A DNA stretch of 64,000 nt, from positions 20,591,501-20,655,500 of the forward strand of contig NC_088310.1 of the NCBI RefSeq assembly GCF_910592395.1, read 5' to 3'. A program made the position numbers and the translations under genes. This document shows positions 26,001-39,300 of this stretch, one piece after another (the stretch's first letter is position 1; every line of letters starts with the position of its first letter). Source of the DNA: Lineus longissimus. Its lineage: Eukaryota; Nemertea; Pilidiophora; Heteronemertea; Lineidae. The notes beneath the pieces were generated by a model. That model saw only the letters and a program-made list of their open reading frames with translations, did no database searches and was not told the DNA's origin.

Positions 26001-29000
26001 ATCACAGCACCGAGTACCATCACTCAACTATAACCAGACTTGTTCTTAATATCATTCATTTCTTGGTATGAACTCAAATACTATTGCTTGGAAGACTGAA
26101 AAACATGCATACCGGTCATTAGTTAAGAAGCTAGATCACAACAATTTTGGATATTAAGCAAGCCAGTATCACAGCTGTTTTTGGTCAATTAAGTTTTTGC
26201 TATGCTATAACTACAAAATAAAACACATCTTATATTACAGAGAAAAAACAATCAACCTCATGCTATTGACAAATATAAGGGATCAGAGGAATTAGATAAT
26301 TCATGCAGTAATGAGAACATATCCATGGCTCGATAGAACTGTCTCTAAGTTACATACCTGCTTTGGTGGGATCCGTTCTTGCACGTTAAACGTCAAACGG
26401 GTCTCGTTATCAACAAAAGCACCAACTTCATTGGAGAAGGACAGCAATGGACCAATGTCCTGTAAATTCACTGCCTGAAAATGTAGGGAAGAAATCAGTG
26501 TCCTGCAGACCACAAGTGATGTACACAAGTGAAGGACCCTGGACAGGATTACAATGGCAGAAACATACAGGGTTACATAACTAACCAATTAAGCAAATAT
26601 GGCAAAGTGACCATAAACATTGAATGCTCAAGATAAGAGAAAGCAGACGAGAACTTACCGCATTGAACAGCCCTGCTTTGTAATCTTCCTCTCGGATCCA
26701 CACCTGATTGATCGCCCTCTTCTTGACGTAGTTGTGATCCAAGTTGATAGCTTCAACCAGCTCACGTACCAATGGATCATCAGCTGTGGATGATGATTCT
26801 TCCATGCTCAACACGCTCGCATTGCTCTCTAAGAAAGCGACGTCACTTTCGCCCGTAAGGTCCATTATGTTTGTTTTTTCATCCAGCACAAATTCTCCAT
26901 CACAGTCGACAAGAATATAAGTGTCCTCATCATTAGCAGCGGTCACAAGTTTGTTAGGTTCAGAAACATGGGTCACTGTTATCGATTCAGATACATTTGC
27001 TTCTTTTTTGTCCCCATCGTCAAAATCCGTAGCTTTTTCAACAGAAATTGCATCATTCGTCTCTTTATCACTAACAGTTGTGCCTTGTTCACAAGCCGAT
27101 GGATTGTTTGAGTCCCGATGCCGAACACTAGTGAGAGTGCCCCTCGCACTATCTGCAGAATTTTTGTTTATTTCCTCCGTTTCTTCGGCAGGAACATCAA
27201 GCTTACTGACCCTGACAGACTTGCAACTATTCGAAATCACATCTCCACTAGTTTGTTCTTTATCTGGACCAAATGATTTGGTCAGCTCACGACTAGCAGA
27301 GAATTTGACAATCCTTTTCATGACTTTCACACCTGTGCTACTTTTGCTTATGTTTTCATTTTCATCATTTGCACCAACAAGGCTATCGCAGTCCATCGGT
27401 TCAGATCCTGGTTTCCCATTCGGCAAAGGGGCAGTAGAACCTGTCTCCTTTCCCACCTCCCTGCTAGTCAATTGGACAGATTTATGAATTGTTGCATTGT
27501 GGGCTAACACAGAACCTTCATCCTGTTCAGATGTATCATTCCTGTCCTGTTTATCACACTCCGTTCCATCGAGACAGACAACTTCGCTTTCATCCTCATC
27601 TCGTTTCTTCTCCTTATGAAGCATGGACATAAACTCCTCATATAAACCGAGAACACCCTTCCTATCTTTCATCAAATCTTTCTTCCGTGGAGACTGTGAG
27701 TTGTCGCTGTTGATGATCACAACTGACGAGTCACTGCCAGGGGTATCATTCCTGGACTCAGATCCATTATTAACTTTGATCGGGGTACTCTCCAAGTCTG
27801 AGGCAATACTTGGTACATGTTTAGAATTTGTCTGCACATGATCCTGTTTTTCTTCAATAGTCCGAGCTTTTTCCCTCCTGGTCAATTTAACCGGTGTTCT
27901 GTCAAAGTTTTTGGTTTCATTGTGCACATATTTCTTTTTTAGCCGAGGTTTTGAAGAAGGAGATGTTGTATCATTCCTCTTTGATTTTCTAGTCCGTTTC
28001 ACTTCTGGTTCATTGCTATCGTAACCAGAGCACTCATCATCCCTGAACTGATACTGAATACTCGTCACAACAGCCCCAGTGAACTTGTCACAAATCGAAG
28101 CACATCTACTCGGCATTTCCTCAGCGACATCATTCCAATGTGTATCGTCATTGAACACAAGTAGGCAGTTATTATTCTGCACACCCCTAAGAGCTGCCTC
28201 TCGTATTTCAGGGTAGTATGGAATATTCAATGGATTCTGTACAACAGTGCTATCCAATTCCTGATCACTGCCGTCTGCGGAAGCTCTGTCCGCCTGATCT
28301 CCCCCAAACAAACTGTAGATGTCTTTGAGATAATCATCAGAACTTGAGCTAGATTCACCCTCACTGTAGTCGGATGCCATGTCCTCCATACCATCAGAAT
28401 AGTACATGGAGACACGGTTTTTAGCACCTCGTTCAAGCCTTTTTCTCTCCCCAACTAAAATGGCACGAACTTGTTTTCGCTTGAACGGTTTCATTTTCAA
28501 CTTATGATGATTCTGTGTACTGATTGCTCTCTTAACGAGATTCCTATGCCTATTTTTCATTTGCTCTTTCTCTGCTTTCTGTTTGGCCGCAGCAGCCTCC
28601 GCAGCCGTTAAAGCATCAGTTTTTCTAGACGTCTTTGCTATTTTAGAAACTGGCGATAAAATATGCATTTTTCTCTTGAGAGGCCGACACGCACTTGATT
28701 GGAACTCCTCACTACTGTCGCGCTCACTGTCGTTACCAGGCCTGAACACACATTTTCTCGGGCGCCCCCTTTTTCTTGCCCCACTGCCAACATTGGCAGG
28801 TCTGTAATCATCGTCCTTTTTATACGAATATTTCCCAGCTTTCTTCCTTCGACCTGGACCAGCAAATGAATCGCTATCTGAGGTCTTTTCCAACTCAGAA
28901 TCTGTTATCTCTTCAGAATCAGACTCAGACCCTGCAGCAAATTCATCATCATCATCCACTATCTCCTCATCACTATTGTCCGACATATCACTGGAATCTG

Positions 29001-32000
29001 ACTGCTTGAGTTTTTTAGCATCTTCGACTGATTTCTTGACGTTTTGAACTTTCAACCCCACGACGTCCTTTTTTGGTCGACCTCTACCCCGTTTCACATT
29101 AGATTCACTGGACCTTTTCTTAGATAGTTCATCACTTCTATTTCGTTTACGCGATGGTATGGCATTCGATTTTGATATAGAACTGGACAATTTTATCTTT
29201 CGATCATCACAAGACACCGTCCGACCTCTCTTCTTATCACTATCACTAGCCCTCCGTGCAACTTTGGTGTCCACTGACCTTCGCTTATTAGATGAAAGAC
29301 TTTCCTTTCCCGCAACACGTTTGATAAACCCTAAAGATTTCCGTTGGTCTTTTGAAAACTTTCCCGGACTTGAAGGTAAGCCTCTTCTCAGCTCCTTCAC
29401 TGTACTATGCATTTCAGCTTTGGCAGGGGACCTTAGTCTTCGAACGGGTTCATGGGAACTGTCTTTCTCACTGGCTTTGTCAGTTTTCTTACCTTTTTCT
29501 TTTGCTGTTTCAACTGAGTTTGTTTTGGAAGCTGGCAGATTAGATTTGGCTGGTTTTGCACTACCAGTTTCTTTGGTTACAGATGCTTCTACATCTGGTA
29601 CCCTTTTCGGAAAATATTCATGAGCCTGGGTATAAAAGTCACTTTTCATGGTCCCAGCTTCAGCAAACACAATAACGTCATCACCCATCGACTTCACTTT
29701 CCGTTTGCGACTGGACTTCCTGACCAGTTCACCAGTATCGGAGGCACTGTTTGTTAGGTCTCCTTGTAAATGAGAGGCAATCTTACAACTGTCTTTCTCT
29801 ATTATCCCTGGTTCAGACTCGCTCTCAAAATCAATATCCCTGGGAATAACAGGTCTATTTGCTGGTCTTTTCATGCCAACAGCCTCTTTGGGAACCATCT
29901 GTAATTTAGTAACCTTTTTATCTTTAGAACTTTCCTTTGCAACAGTCTCAACTGCAGCCAACAGCCCACATTTATCACCAGCTTTGAAACTGCGCCTTAA
30001 TTTGGGAATTCTTGGTGCGGGTGATGAGAATTCCGATTGGCTATCAGATGTCCTGGTACGTGATCGGGTTTGCCTTGGCGTAATCTCTTCTTCCTCTTCA
30101 GACGAAGAAGACTCCAATGACATGGAAGTTTTTGAAATCTCTGCTGCATCTTTTTTATCAACATCAGACTCATTCAGGGCGGCTTCTTGTCGCAAAATGC
30201 TAGGTTTTAGTTCAGAGACAGCTTCAGCTTCTGAAGCAATGGGAATTTGTAATGGAGATTTGCAAGAATCATGCAGTGTCTTTTCAATCAAGGAAATGGT
30301 CTTGTCGGTTTTTTTAGAGGGAGCAGACGACACACTTGGCACATTGCCAACTCTTTGTTCATCGCATGGTTCTTCAAAAGACTTTGGTGGCTGATCAGAC
30401 CAAAGCCCTTCCAAAGGGACCTCAAGCCGGTTTGGCGTTTGATCCCGACTTTCCTGTCCTGTTTCCCCAATTTCCATCAAAACGTTGTCAATTTCCGACA
30501 TAAGATCGTCAACGCTTTCAGCATCGTATTCTTCTGCTTCAATCACACCAGCCATAGTAAAGTCCCCAGCAGAAATATTCGACGAAAGAACGCTATCTTC
30601 CTCAACAACCACTGTACTTTTCATCGAAGTCTTGTCCTGTTCCTCCACGACTAGTATAGGGCCTTCCTCTCCCTGAACGCAGACCAGGTCAACCTCTTCG
30701 ACACATCCCTTGACCTCATTTCCCTCAATGACACAATTGACAATGACAGATTCATTTGAACAATTCAACTGATCCTGCTCCAAGTTCTCTTCCTCATTTT
30801 CTACAAATGCGTCTGCATAAACTTCAGGAGATGCACCAACCCGCACCGGGAAAGAAATATCTTCAATAGTAGCTGAACAGTGGATCTCACCAGACACAGA
30901 ATCTAGGGAGTCCTCAGATGACAAATGCAAATGTAATGAGCTCTCCTCATGGTCAATACCGAGATTTTTTAGGGAGCTAAATGATGTCACAAGTTCGCAC
31001 GCCTTGCCTACGGGGCACACTTCATCTCCAAACGGAACAGTGTCATCATCTACGAGTATCACCTTGCCAACATTGAAAGCACCATCAGCAGATTTTACCT
31101 CATCGTTTTCCTCATGATCCACTGGACTATCTGAGCCAATAGAATCTTTGTCATCTGTCAAACCTGTCTCAGTAACTTTCTGCATAGGTATAACAGTCTT
31201 AGATTGGGTTGCAACAGCAGACATGTCAGGAACTGCATCATTAGAAATGTCCTTGAAAATTATAGAACTTGACATATCAGTGCTTGTTGTAGTCCTTACA
31301 GAAAAACCACTAACAGAGCTTTTATCATCCCTATCACTTGGATCGCTTATCATTGTCAAGTAGGTTTCGTAGTTCATTTCCGAGGTTTCATCCACTCTAA
31401 CACAACTGGACGCTGTATCATCAAACACTGATGAACCGCCAAGACTGACAATGTCCGATTCAACAGTGGCCTGCTCATTGCCTGCACTAGCTGTCTGAGA
31501 TCTTGTTGATTGGTCATCGACTGTTAAATCACTTGAGCAGGAGTTTAAAACAGGCACAGAGCCAGACACGCCACCAAGATCCCCAACATGAGCTGCTGGC
31601 ACTGGGGCAACCATGTCACCAAGTTTCTCACCAGGAGCAGGTGACACAGAGGCAGAGATGTCACCATGTTCCTGGACAGGAACCCGCAACACAGAAGGAG
31701 AGACAAAATTACAAACTTCTTCCTCAGGATTAGGAGACAAATTTGGACTACCTGTTTTGCTCTCAGGTTTTTCCTCCTCCAGGCTATCTGACTTTGACCT
31801 GCATACATTTGTTTCTAAGTCTAATTCACCGGCTATTGTCTTATCTTGATGCATCTTTGATCCACCAGTATTCCAGGAATCTGACCCAATTTCCGCCAGT
31901 ATGGGGATAGAAGGAAGAACACTGGTCTCCTCTTCGATGCTATCTTGAGACTTTGCCTGACAATCTGGAACCCTGAGGTTGGTAGTCCCACTGTCTGTCC

Positions 32001-34209
32001 ATAGAGCACTTATGCTATCAACACTGGTAATATCAGAGACCTTTTTTAGCTCATAAGCTACCGGCGTGGAACAAGCAGCAGCAGATTCAGAAATGTCTTG
32101 AGAATCTTTTGAGTTATTAGGAGAGCAACTGACAGGAGTATAATCATCAAGACCAGCCTTATCACCTGCTTCGCCTGTTGAAAAATTGGCCATAGTTGCA
32201 AACACATTCTTATTGGAGACTTTCAAATTGTCCGTTTTGACTTGAGGGCTTTTATTTGGAACCTGAGCAACGTTTTTCAAAACTGACTTGGAAGGCACAC
32301 TTTCACTATCGCTGGGATCCATTAACATGTTGAAAATATCAACCAAATCAGTTTTCTTCTTGTGAGACTTCGAGCTGTTTCCTTCTCTGGCATTAAGTCC
32401 CTCATTTCTATCCGACTTGTAGAAATGTTTTCCTAAGATTTGTGACGATTCACCTTTGTCCGACTGGACATTTTTCGGGGTCCAATAATCAGAGTCAGGT
32501 TGGACCTTTTTCGACGTCCAATAATCATGAGCTCTATTTTCAAGAACTTTCTTTGGAATGATATCATGACTCGCCGACTTGTCCTTTGAATGTTCTCTGT
32601 GACCCTTTTCACTGGCTTTGTGCTCAACCTTAGGAAGTGAAGTTTTAGAACTTGGTTTTAGAGTGTTGCTTACTTTAGGTGCGGAGACATCTGAACCATA
32701 AACCTGGCTATAGATCATTTCTGGAGTAATGACCCGACAACTGGATGACTGCCGGTGGTCACCCTTGTGATCTTTCTTCACAGAACTGTGGTCATTCTGA
32801 GATGTAGGGGGTTTCTGAGGAGTGTGGTGTTTCTGAGGAGTGCGTTTCTCCTCCGAATGTCCCCGGTCCTTAGAATGAGACCCGATTTTTGATGGTGTTT
32901 TCTCATTTGGAGAACCCTGGCTGCTCTTAGAAGGTTTAAAAGAATGACGACTCTTCTCTGGAGTTTTGTGGTTGCCCTCTATAACTTTAGCATGTTCATT
33001 CGTGGAGTTCTGAGTGCGTTTTTCCTCTGAATGTCCCCGGTCCTTGGAATGAGACCCGATTTTTGATGGTGTTTTCTCATTTGGAGAATCCTGGCTGCTC
33101 TTAGGTTTAAAAGAATGACGACCCTTCTCTGGAGTTCTGTGGTTGCCCTCTATAACTTTAGCATGTTCTTTCGTGGAGTTCGAACTTTTTTCATGAGACT
33201 TATGTCTACTCTTTTCATGTGAGCTACTATGTTTGATGTCTTTCTCAGTAACTTTATCTTTCCTTACATCTTCAGTTTTTGAAAGTTTATCTTTCGATAA
33301 CTTTTCACCTGCCGAGACTGCAGTATGAGATTTTTTCGCAGGGCTCACCTTGTCCGAATCACCCTGTTTTAGACGCTTAGCTAGACTCATAGTGGTCACT
33401 TCAAACATATTAAAGGTTCGCAAGTCCTGTCCTTCAGTCTTTTTTATTTCATTGTTCCGACTTGAAACAGAATGACTGCCAGTACTTTTCGTATGCCTAT
33501 GATGACTACTCTTGTGTGAGGATGAATGTTTCTCGCCAGAAGACTTGGAACTTTTTTCTGAATCATGCCTCTTCGATGAACTATGACTATGTGACCTCTC
33601 CTTTTTATGATGCCCAGATTTGCTGCTCTCCCAATGGTGACTTTTTTCAGACCTCGACTTTTCTGATTCAGTTCTTTGTTCACTCGACTTTATCTGGCCA
33701 TTTTGTGACAATTTTGAACTCTCACCGGAGACAGACTGTGAATGAAAAGAAGTTTTTTCTGAACTGCGAACCGGAGGTGGCGATTTCTGGAAAAAGCCAT
33801 CTATTTTTCCCTGCGTGAGCTTACGCGCCTTTGAGATGGTCCCTGAAGTGTGATTAAAGGAACCAATCGTATTGTCATGGTCACCAAGGGAGTGAGCCTC
33901 GGACCGATCACCAGTGTGATAACCAGATTGTCCAACAATGCAAGACCCACTATTATGTCCACTATTTGAGTTCTCAGAAGCACTGTCATCGATATCAATG
34001 GCAACAGATTCTTTTTCTGACTTTTGTGTCTTATTTGAAATGTCACCATTGCAAGCATTAGGTTTTAACAAGACAGACAACTTGTCCCAGTTGATTTGTT
34101 TGAGGGGGGTCGGTGATGCCTTCCCTCCAGATGAGTCGCTGTCTTGGACGTTGAACGACTCAAACAATGACGGCCGTGCCTTCTTTGACGAATCAAGACT
34201 CTCCATCAT
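23006..34209 (-). CDS. Giant disordered nuclear-type protein with PIP-box and AT-hooks, unidentified
   Basis: Four coding exons (34209-26659, 26474-26358, 25935-25865, 23078-23006) join in compatible phases and give 2,603 residues. The first exon alone is 7,551 nt. An acceptor (TACTAAT, then ACAG) ends at 34221, eleven bases before the ATG, and an in-frame TAA lies between them, so the start is firm and a 5' UTR intron exists. The protein is rich in Ser, Lys, Glu and Asp, with many basic clusters. QGKIDGFF at residues 133-140 (33813-33790) fits the PCNA-binding PIP-box QxxIxxFF. KRGRGRPKK (29096-29068) and RKRGRPRK (28776-28753) are AT-hooks. Less disordered parts are IPYYPEIREAALRGVQNNN and a C-terminal region from about residue 2,480 (DHNYVKKRAINQVWIREEDY) to LDAIHNYHKPPSQS-stop. 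I do not recognise the family. A role in chromatin or replication is inferred from the motifs only. Confidence 0.85.
24789..24820. repeat. Short inverted repeat in the last intron of the giant gene
   Basis: TACTTCAATT (24789-24798) and AATTGAAGTA (24811-24820) are exact inverted arms around a 12-nt AT-rich loop. It is a perfect 10-bp stem; no function is implied. Confidence 0.7.
25560..25757. repeat. Dispersed repeat with GGACACCTCTC phrases
   Basis: The segment contains repeated GGACACCTCTC-like phrases. It begins GGAACCTCCCTCAGCGGAC and ends in sequence whose reverse complement reads CGAACCTCTCTATTGAAG, so its ends are imperfectly inverted. Related wording occurs near 24490-24670 in opposite orientation and at 61430-61520. 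Elements of this wording recur in introns of many invertebrate genomes. It lies inside the third intron of the giant gene. Confidence 0.5.
32826..33176 (-). repeat. Internal tandem duplication of 57 codons in the giant gene
   Basis: A 171-nt coding unit is repeated once: the GCATGTTC phrase appears at 33161 and 32990. The encoded units both contain EHAKVIEGNH, then TPEK-RHSFKP, then NEKTPSKIGSHSKDRGHSEE. They differ at a few positions and by one extra Ser codon in the second unit. The reading frame is kept. Confidence 0.9.
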
Positions 34210-36336
34210 GGATGTTTAGCCTGTAATTAGTAAAATGGAGAAGCTCATAAGAGTACAGTGAAACTTCCATTGTTAAAGGTTTAGTAAACAACATCCTTCA
34301 AGTTCAATATGGATCTCACAAAAGTAATAAAAACAAACCTTTCAAGATATACTGTTAACCACAACAAACATTTCTGCAACCCTAAACAAACACAGAGCAA
34401 GGTGAGTTTGAATCATTTTCAAGGTCTTGCCTAATTTTCAGTAAAAGTAGAACACAACCCGCCATCAACAGGCCATGTCTACAGCCATATGATCTTTGTT
34501 TCCTAATCGGTCAACGTGATTGCATCATTTGTCAAAATGACCGACTATACCCTGACTGTCTGAGCCAACCCCTCCAATGATGCAATTCACGCTTGCGAAA
34601 TTCAGCCTTCTGCAGGGAGGGGATGATAAATTTGACTGTTTGCCAATATCATGAAAATTGGAATAAATTGCGTTATAAACTGGAGAAGTAACAATGCTCT
34701 CCAACTGATTGACCCCACCAACAATCTCTTCATATGGGCCAACATCAACACAGTTTTGTGAACACTAGATTCCTCAGCCTCACAGTTTGTAACCTTGAAA
34801 TATGCACTACCATTTGTGTACTAAATGTACACTGTACATTTCTTGTACATTTGCATAGAAATACACAAGCAGGATGGCAACAAAAAATTGCCGGGCTGGA
34901 TCAGTCAGAAAAATGAAAATTACGCTTCGATCAGAATATTCACATATTTGATCACAAATGGCAAAATATTGTGCATATATAAAACAGACCTTCGGGCCCT
35001 AACTCATTTTACAGGTGCCCGAAATTTCGTGTCAAAAACGTCATCTTGTCTGGATCGCGCCGCGCTTTCGTCATCACGACGGAGGTGGTAAGTTTTGGCC
35101 ACAAATGTAGCCTCACACAGCAAAATCATAAAAATAATGACAGCGCACACCTTGACTGCTACACATCATGATTTTGCAAAAGTTATGCAACATACTTTTC
35201 GTGTCCTCAAAAGCACTTTATTTGCACATTTTTCGATGAGGAACCCGCCAAATCACATGCTTCGCCATCTTGTTTACAAAATTTAGGTCGGGCAGCGCCA
35301 CCTGTGTGAGAAAGGTGACACCAGTGGAAAAGGGTTGGTTGTGACTTTGTCTCCAAATTGTGCCCAACTGTTGTGATGTTGTCTTCATCACCAAGGTCAA
35401 GCACAGTTATAACTGCAGTGATTTTGTGTCTACACAAGTACACATATACAGATTACAAAGATTGTCGATTGACTGTCACCCTCTTCTTCTTATGAACTGC
35501 TCTATTTCTGGCAGTTGTCCAAGTCTTCCTCACCAGTTATATCATATAACCTGCTCCTTGGAGTCCCATGGTAATGGTTTATGGTCTATACTACCTAAAC
35601 CTGAATGGATTTTTGTCATCCACATGCTTTAGTTGGCCTAGCAGGCCAATTTTACAGAGGTTGTGACGTGGACATAAAATCCCGGTCACATATTTGACAG
35701 TAAAGGCAGGAGTGAACAGAAGAAGAAAAAATAAACAGAAGAATTATTTTGATAATTTTTTTAATATAAAATTAAAGTTAATCTATTCTAATGTCTTATT
35801 ATCAAACGATAAAAAAGTGTATAAAAATACAATAGTTTTCTGCTATATTATAATCCCATCAGTGAACCAGACTGGTTCACTTGGCACAAGTATGCTTGTA
35901 ACCTAATCAGCTTCCAGCATATTTCTGATGGATGGAACTGGCCTAAGACACTGTCATATTGTGAAAAAAACATTGCCATATTATTATATGTGTTTATTTC
36001 ATACTCTATGGTATACAAAAGAATATTGTACCTAGTATTCTAATACCCATTAAATTATCTACTTCTACACTATTCATAGCAATAAACTATGTACGTCATG
36101 TACAACCCAGTTTTCTTTTCACAAAGTTAAGGCCTCAGCTTTCTCAATCGAGCAGATACAGTATTTATGGCATCAATCATGATATGCACAATTTTGATAG
36201 CGGCAGTCCAGCTGCTGTTTGAAATAATTTACAATTGCAAAGTTTACAATAATACTGGTCCAAGGGCACATAACCCGAGCAATGGTTAGGGTAGGCACTT
36301 CTTTTTTTCCTTGCATTTCAGCACTTGAGTACAGAT
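34210..36336. other. Spacer with probable promoter of the giant gene
   Basis: No protein-like frame is present. The GC- and CpG-richer part near 35030-35290 is the best promoter candidate for the minus-strand giant gene. It includes AACAAGATGGCG on the minus strand at about 35278-35267, close to the YY1 consensus seen at many transcription starts. The 5' UTR exon that must join the acceptor at 34221 was not located. Confidence 0.4.
35993..35998 (-). terminator. Candidate poly(A) signal, SDCCAG8
   Basis: TTTATT gives AATAAA on the minus strand, about 340 bp past the SDCCAG8 stop codon. No stronger hexamer was noticed between them. Confidence 0.5.
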
Positions 36337-39300
36337 TTACAAGTCCAGGGTGTTAAGAGTGCCAGGGTGATCACTGGTAGTTGCTTCCATCTCTTTCATC
36401 ACAAGAGTGTCAAGTATGTTCTCCACTTTCCCTTTGTTTGTCGTGAAGAGTTTGTCAACGTCTGAAGCATTATATGGGGTCACTTGATTACGGAGGAATT
36501 CGACCTCCTTGGCCAGCATCTGACGGTCCTTCATCAACTCAGTCTGTTGAGCCAAGAGGTCAAGAACCTAGTGAATGATACAACAAACAGTCATGAGACG
36601 ACATTCAAACAACAACAACAATAGTTCTTAGTAGCATGAGAGAGGATTCCATGTCTTATTCATCCTGATTTACTCAACACAGATCATCTTTGACACAACC
36701 AGTCCAGCATTTGACAACAGAAACCATGATAGGAATTATCCATTCATCAGTTAACATTTCTTGAGAATACCCTTTGATTACTACAATACCATTAGTATAT
36801 TGACTTACATGTAAATGAAAAGTTCATGAGCCCTTTGTGAATGGATCATTTTCTATTCGATTGACATGACCGACCCCATTTCCATTTCATGACACAATTT
36901 AACAAACTACGCATCACTCATCACATACCTGTGTTGCATTGCTCTGTGCATGTTCGTCCATCAGTTTAATCTGCTGCCTCATCTTTTCATGCATACGTCC
37001 ATGTTCAACATGCTGCTGCTCCATATCCTTGGTTCGTTTCTGCATTTTTCGTACTTTGTAGGTCAACTGCTCATTTTCTGACTGTAACGATTTTGTTTCT
37101 TTCCTATATGGCAAAAAAAGAAAAAATGTAAACAATTCATATGTCGCTGGTCCCTTAGAATAAGACCAAGCATCAGTTTTAATCTCACACACACTCATTG
37201 ATCAACACATCAGTTCTTTTTCTGCTTGTTAAACACTCAGAAAAAAATCACAAGGTTTTTATGTTTGTACTTACTTGTATTTTTCATTCACTTTTTCCAA
37301 TCTTTCTGTGAGGGAGTGACATTCCTGTGTCAGCTTCTGAACAAGGTTTCTCTCCTTGGACAGCAACTCTTCAAGATCAGCACGGGCACGAGCTAAAGAG
37401 ATGAAGAAACCGTTAAAAAAGGAAAATAAAACTAACACATTCGAACAAGACACAAATGAAGACAAGATTTGAAGAAGGTGCAGGAAATATGATCCCTTTT
37501 CAACAATATGTTTCATTTCTGATCAGATCCAATTAACTATTTATTGGTTTTACTGTTCTGAAGCCTTTTTAGTCAGTATGAGAAACCTCGCCGAATTCAC
37601 ACTTGAGTAATGTACTTACTAAACTTTTCCTGGAGTACCTCAATATATCCTCCTAGCTCCTCTTCCCTCACCCGTGCCCTCTCAGCCATTGCCTTGAGGT
37701 CATCATTGCGGCCCTTCTCGAGGCTCTCCTTGGACAGCTTGGTAAAATGAGCCTGATAACGAAAACAATAATTTAAGTCTAGAAGTGGTTTCCTTGCACT
37801 ACAATCTCATACTGAATATGCAGCCATTGAACTTGTATCAGTACTTAATCTCATGAGAACAGGATTATATTTTCAAATGTTTAATAGCACAACCCAAGAT
37901 GAAAGTGGTCTAGGCCTACCTATTTGAAATGTGGAGAAATCATTTACAAATGGTCTTCAGGCAAAATTTTAAAGAAACTTACATCACGCTCAAGTGCTTG
38001 CATTGTGCCGGTGAGGTATATACACTCTTCCTTACTCTCCATCAGGTCTCGCTCTGCCATGGTCAGTCGTCGTCTTAAGTCATCAACCTCAGATCGGTGG
38101 CATGACCTCTCCTGCAAAAAGGAAAGCGAAGGCAGAGGTGAAAACTTTGACAATTGATATTTCAAAGCCTGTTTCAGTGACAATCTGTCCCTGGCCCTTC
38201 ATCAGTCATCAGTTGGGATCAGCAAAATTCACAGCCAGCAATGACTTCCTGATACAGTACAATGAAGGTGTCTTATATCATGTATGTAGAAAACAGGATA
38301 CAATTTTAAATCATCAAATCAGAAATGCTACCAAGTCAATTAACTAACCTGATCTCTATCATGTTCCAACCTCTGCAACTCTGTTCGTAGTTTATCCATA
38401 TTCTGAATTGCTGCACTCCTCTCAATGGAAGCCTTGGTCATTTGGAGTTTCATACTGTCCTGAACTTGACCGTAGTCTGTGTCGTATGATTTGAACTGGA
38501 TTTTATACTGCTCGACCTCGGATTGCAGTTCACCTCTTTCCCTTAGTGCCCTCTCTAACTGTACCTTGCATTTTCCGAGTTCTTCATTGAGGTCTTTCAT
38601 CTGGAGGAAAAAAAACAAGATGCTTGATACAAATGTGCTATTCATTAACAAACTAACAACCAGTGACAGCCTAGATACCCAACTTTGTGAGTAGGGCATC
38701 ATGCTTGCATTCAAGCTGCAAGCTGTTTCCAAGTGTAGAAATATTTACAATATCTGTACAACAAACAGGCACAACTTGACTTACTCTGATATTCTGGTCA
38801 TCAATCTCCCTCTGAAACTCTTTCCGAATCACCAATCTTTCTTGAGCAATTTTATTTTGAGTCTCGGCAATGTGTTCCTCAAAACGCCTCCTTAAGTTTG
38901 CCAGTTCATCATTCAGTTGCTCTTTGTGGACTAATGCCTGAAATAGAAAGTTTGTTAATTAACAAGAGGCCCAAGGGACTGATGCTTAGCTGATGCTTAC
39001 TTTGTAGATGCATGTGAAGCGGGAGTCTGCTGTATTCACTCCCTAACTCAAAGGGGGTGGCTGTGCAGAAGACAGTGTCCAGTTAGGAGAAGTAACACCT
39101 AAGGCTACTCTCTTTCTGATCAAGCATGTCCCCTAACAAATGTGCTTACCTCTGTCTTCTCAAGACCTGCCTGTTCAACAAGGATAATACTTTTTTTTAC
39201 TTGGTCGTAGGAGTCGTTCTCTCTCTGCTTCATCTCCTCTAGCCTGGACTTCAGGTGTGCCAAGCTGTCGACAAGCTCATCTCTCTCCCTGAGGAAAGAA

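Noticed and set aside
26921-27487. Plus-strand open frames inside the giant exon (also near 29159, 29873, 33462 and elsewhere)
   Set aside because: They are antisense shadows of the Ser/Lys-rich coding exon; their composition is the complement of the real frame.
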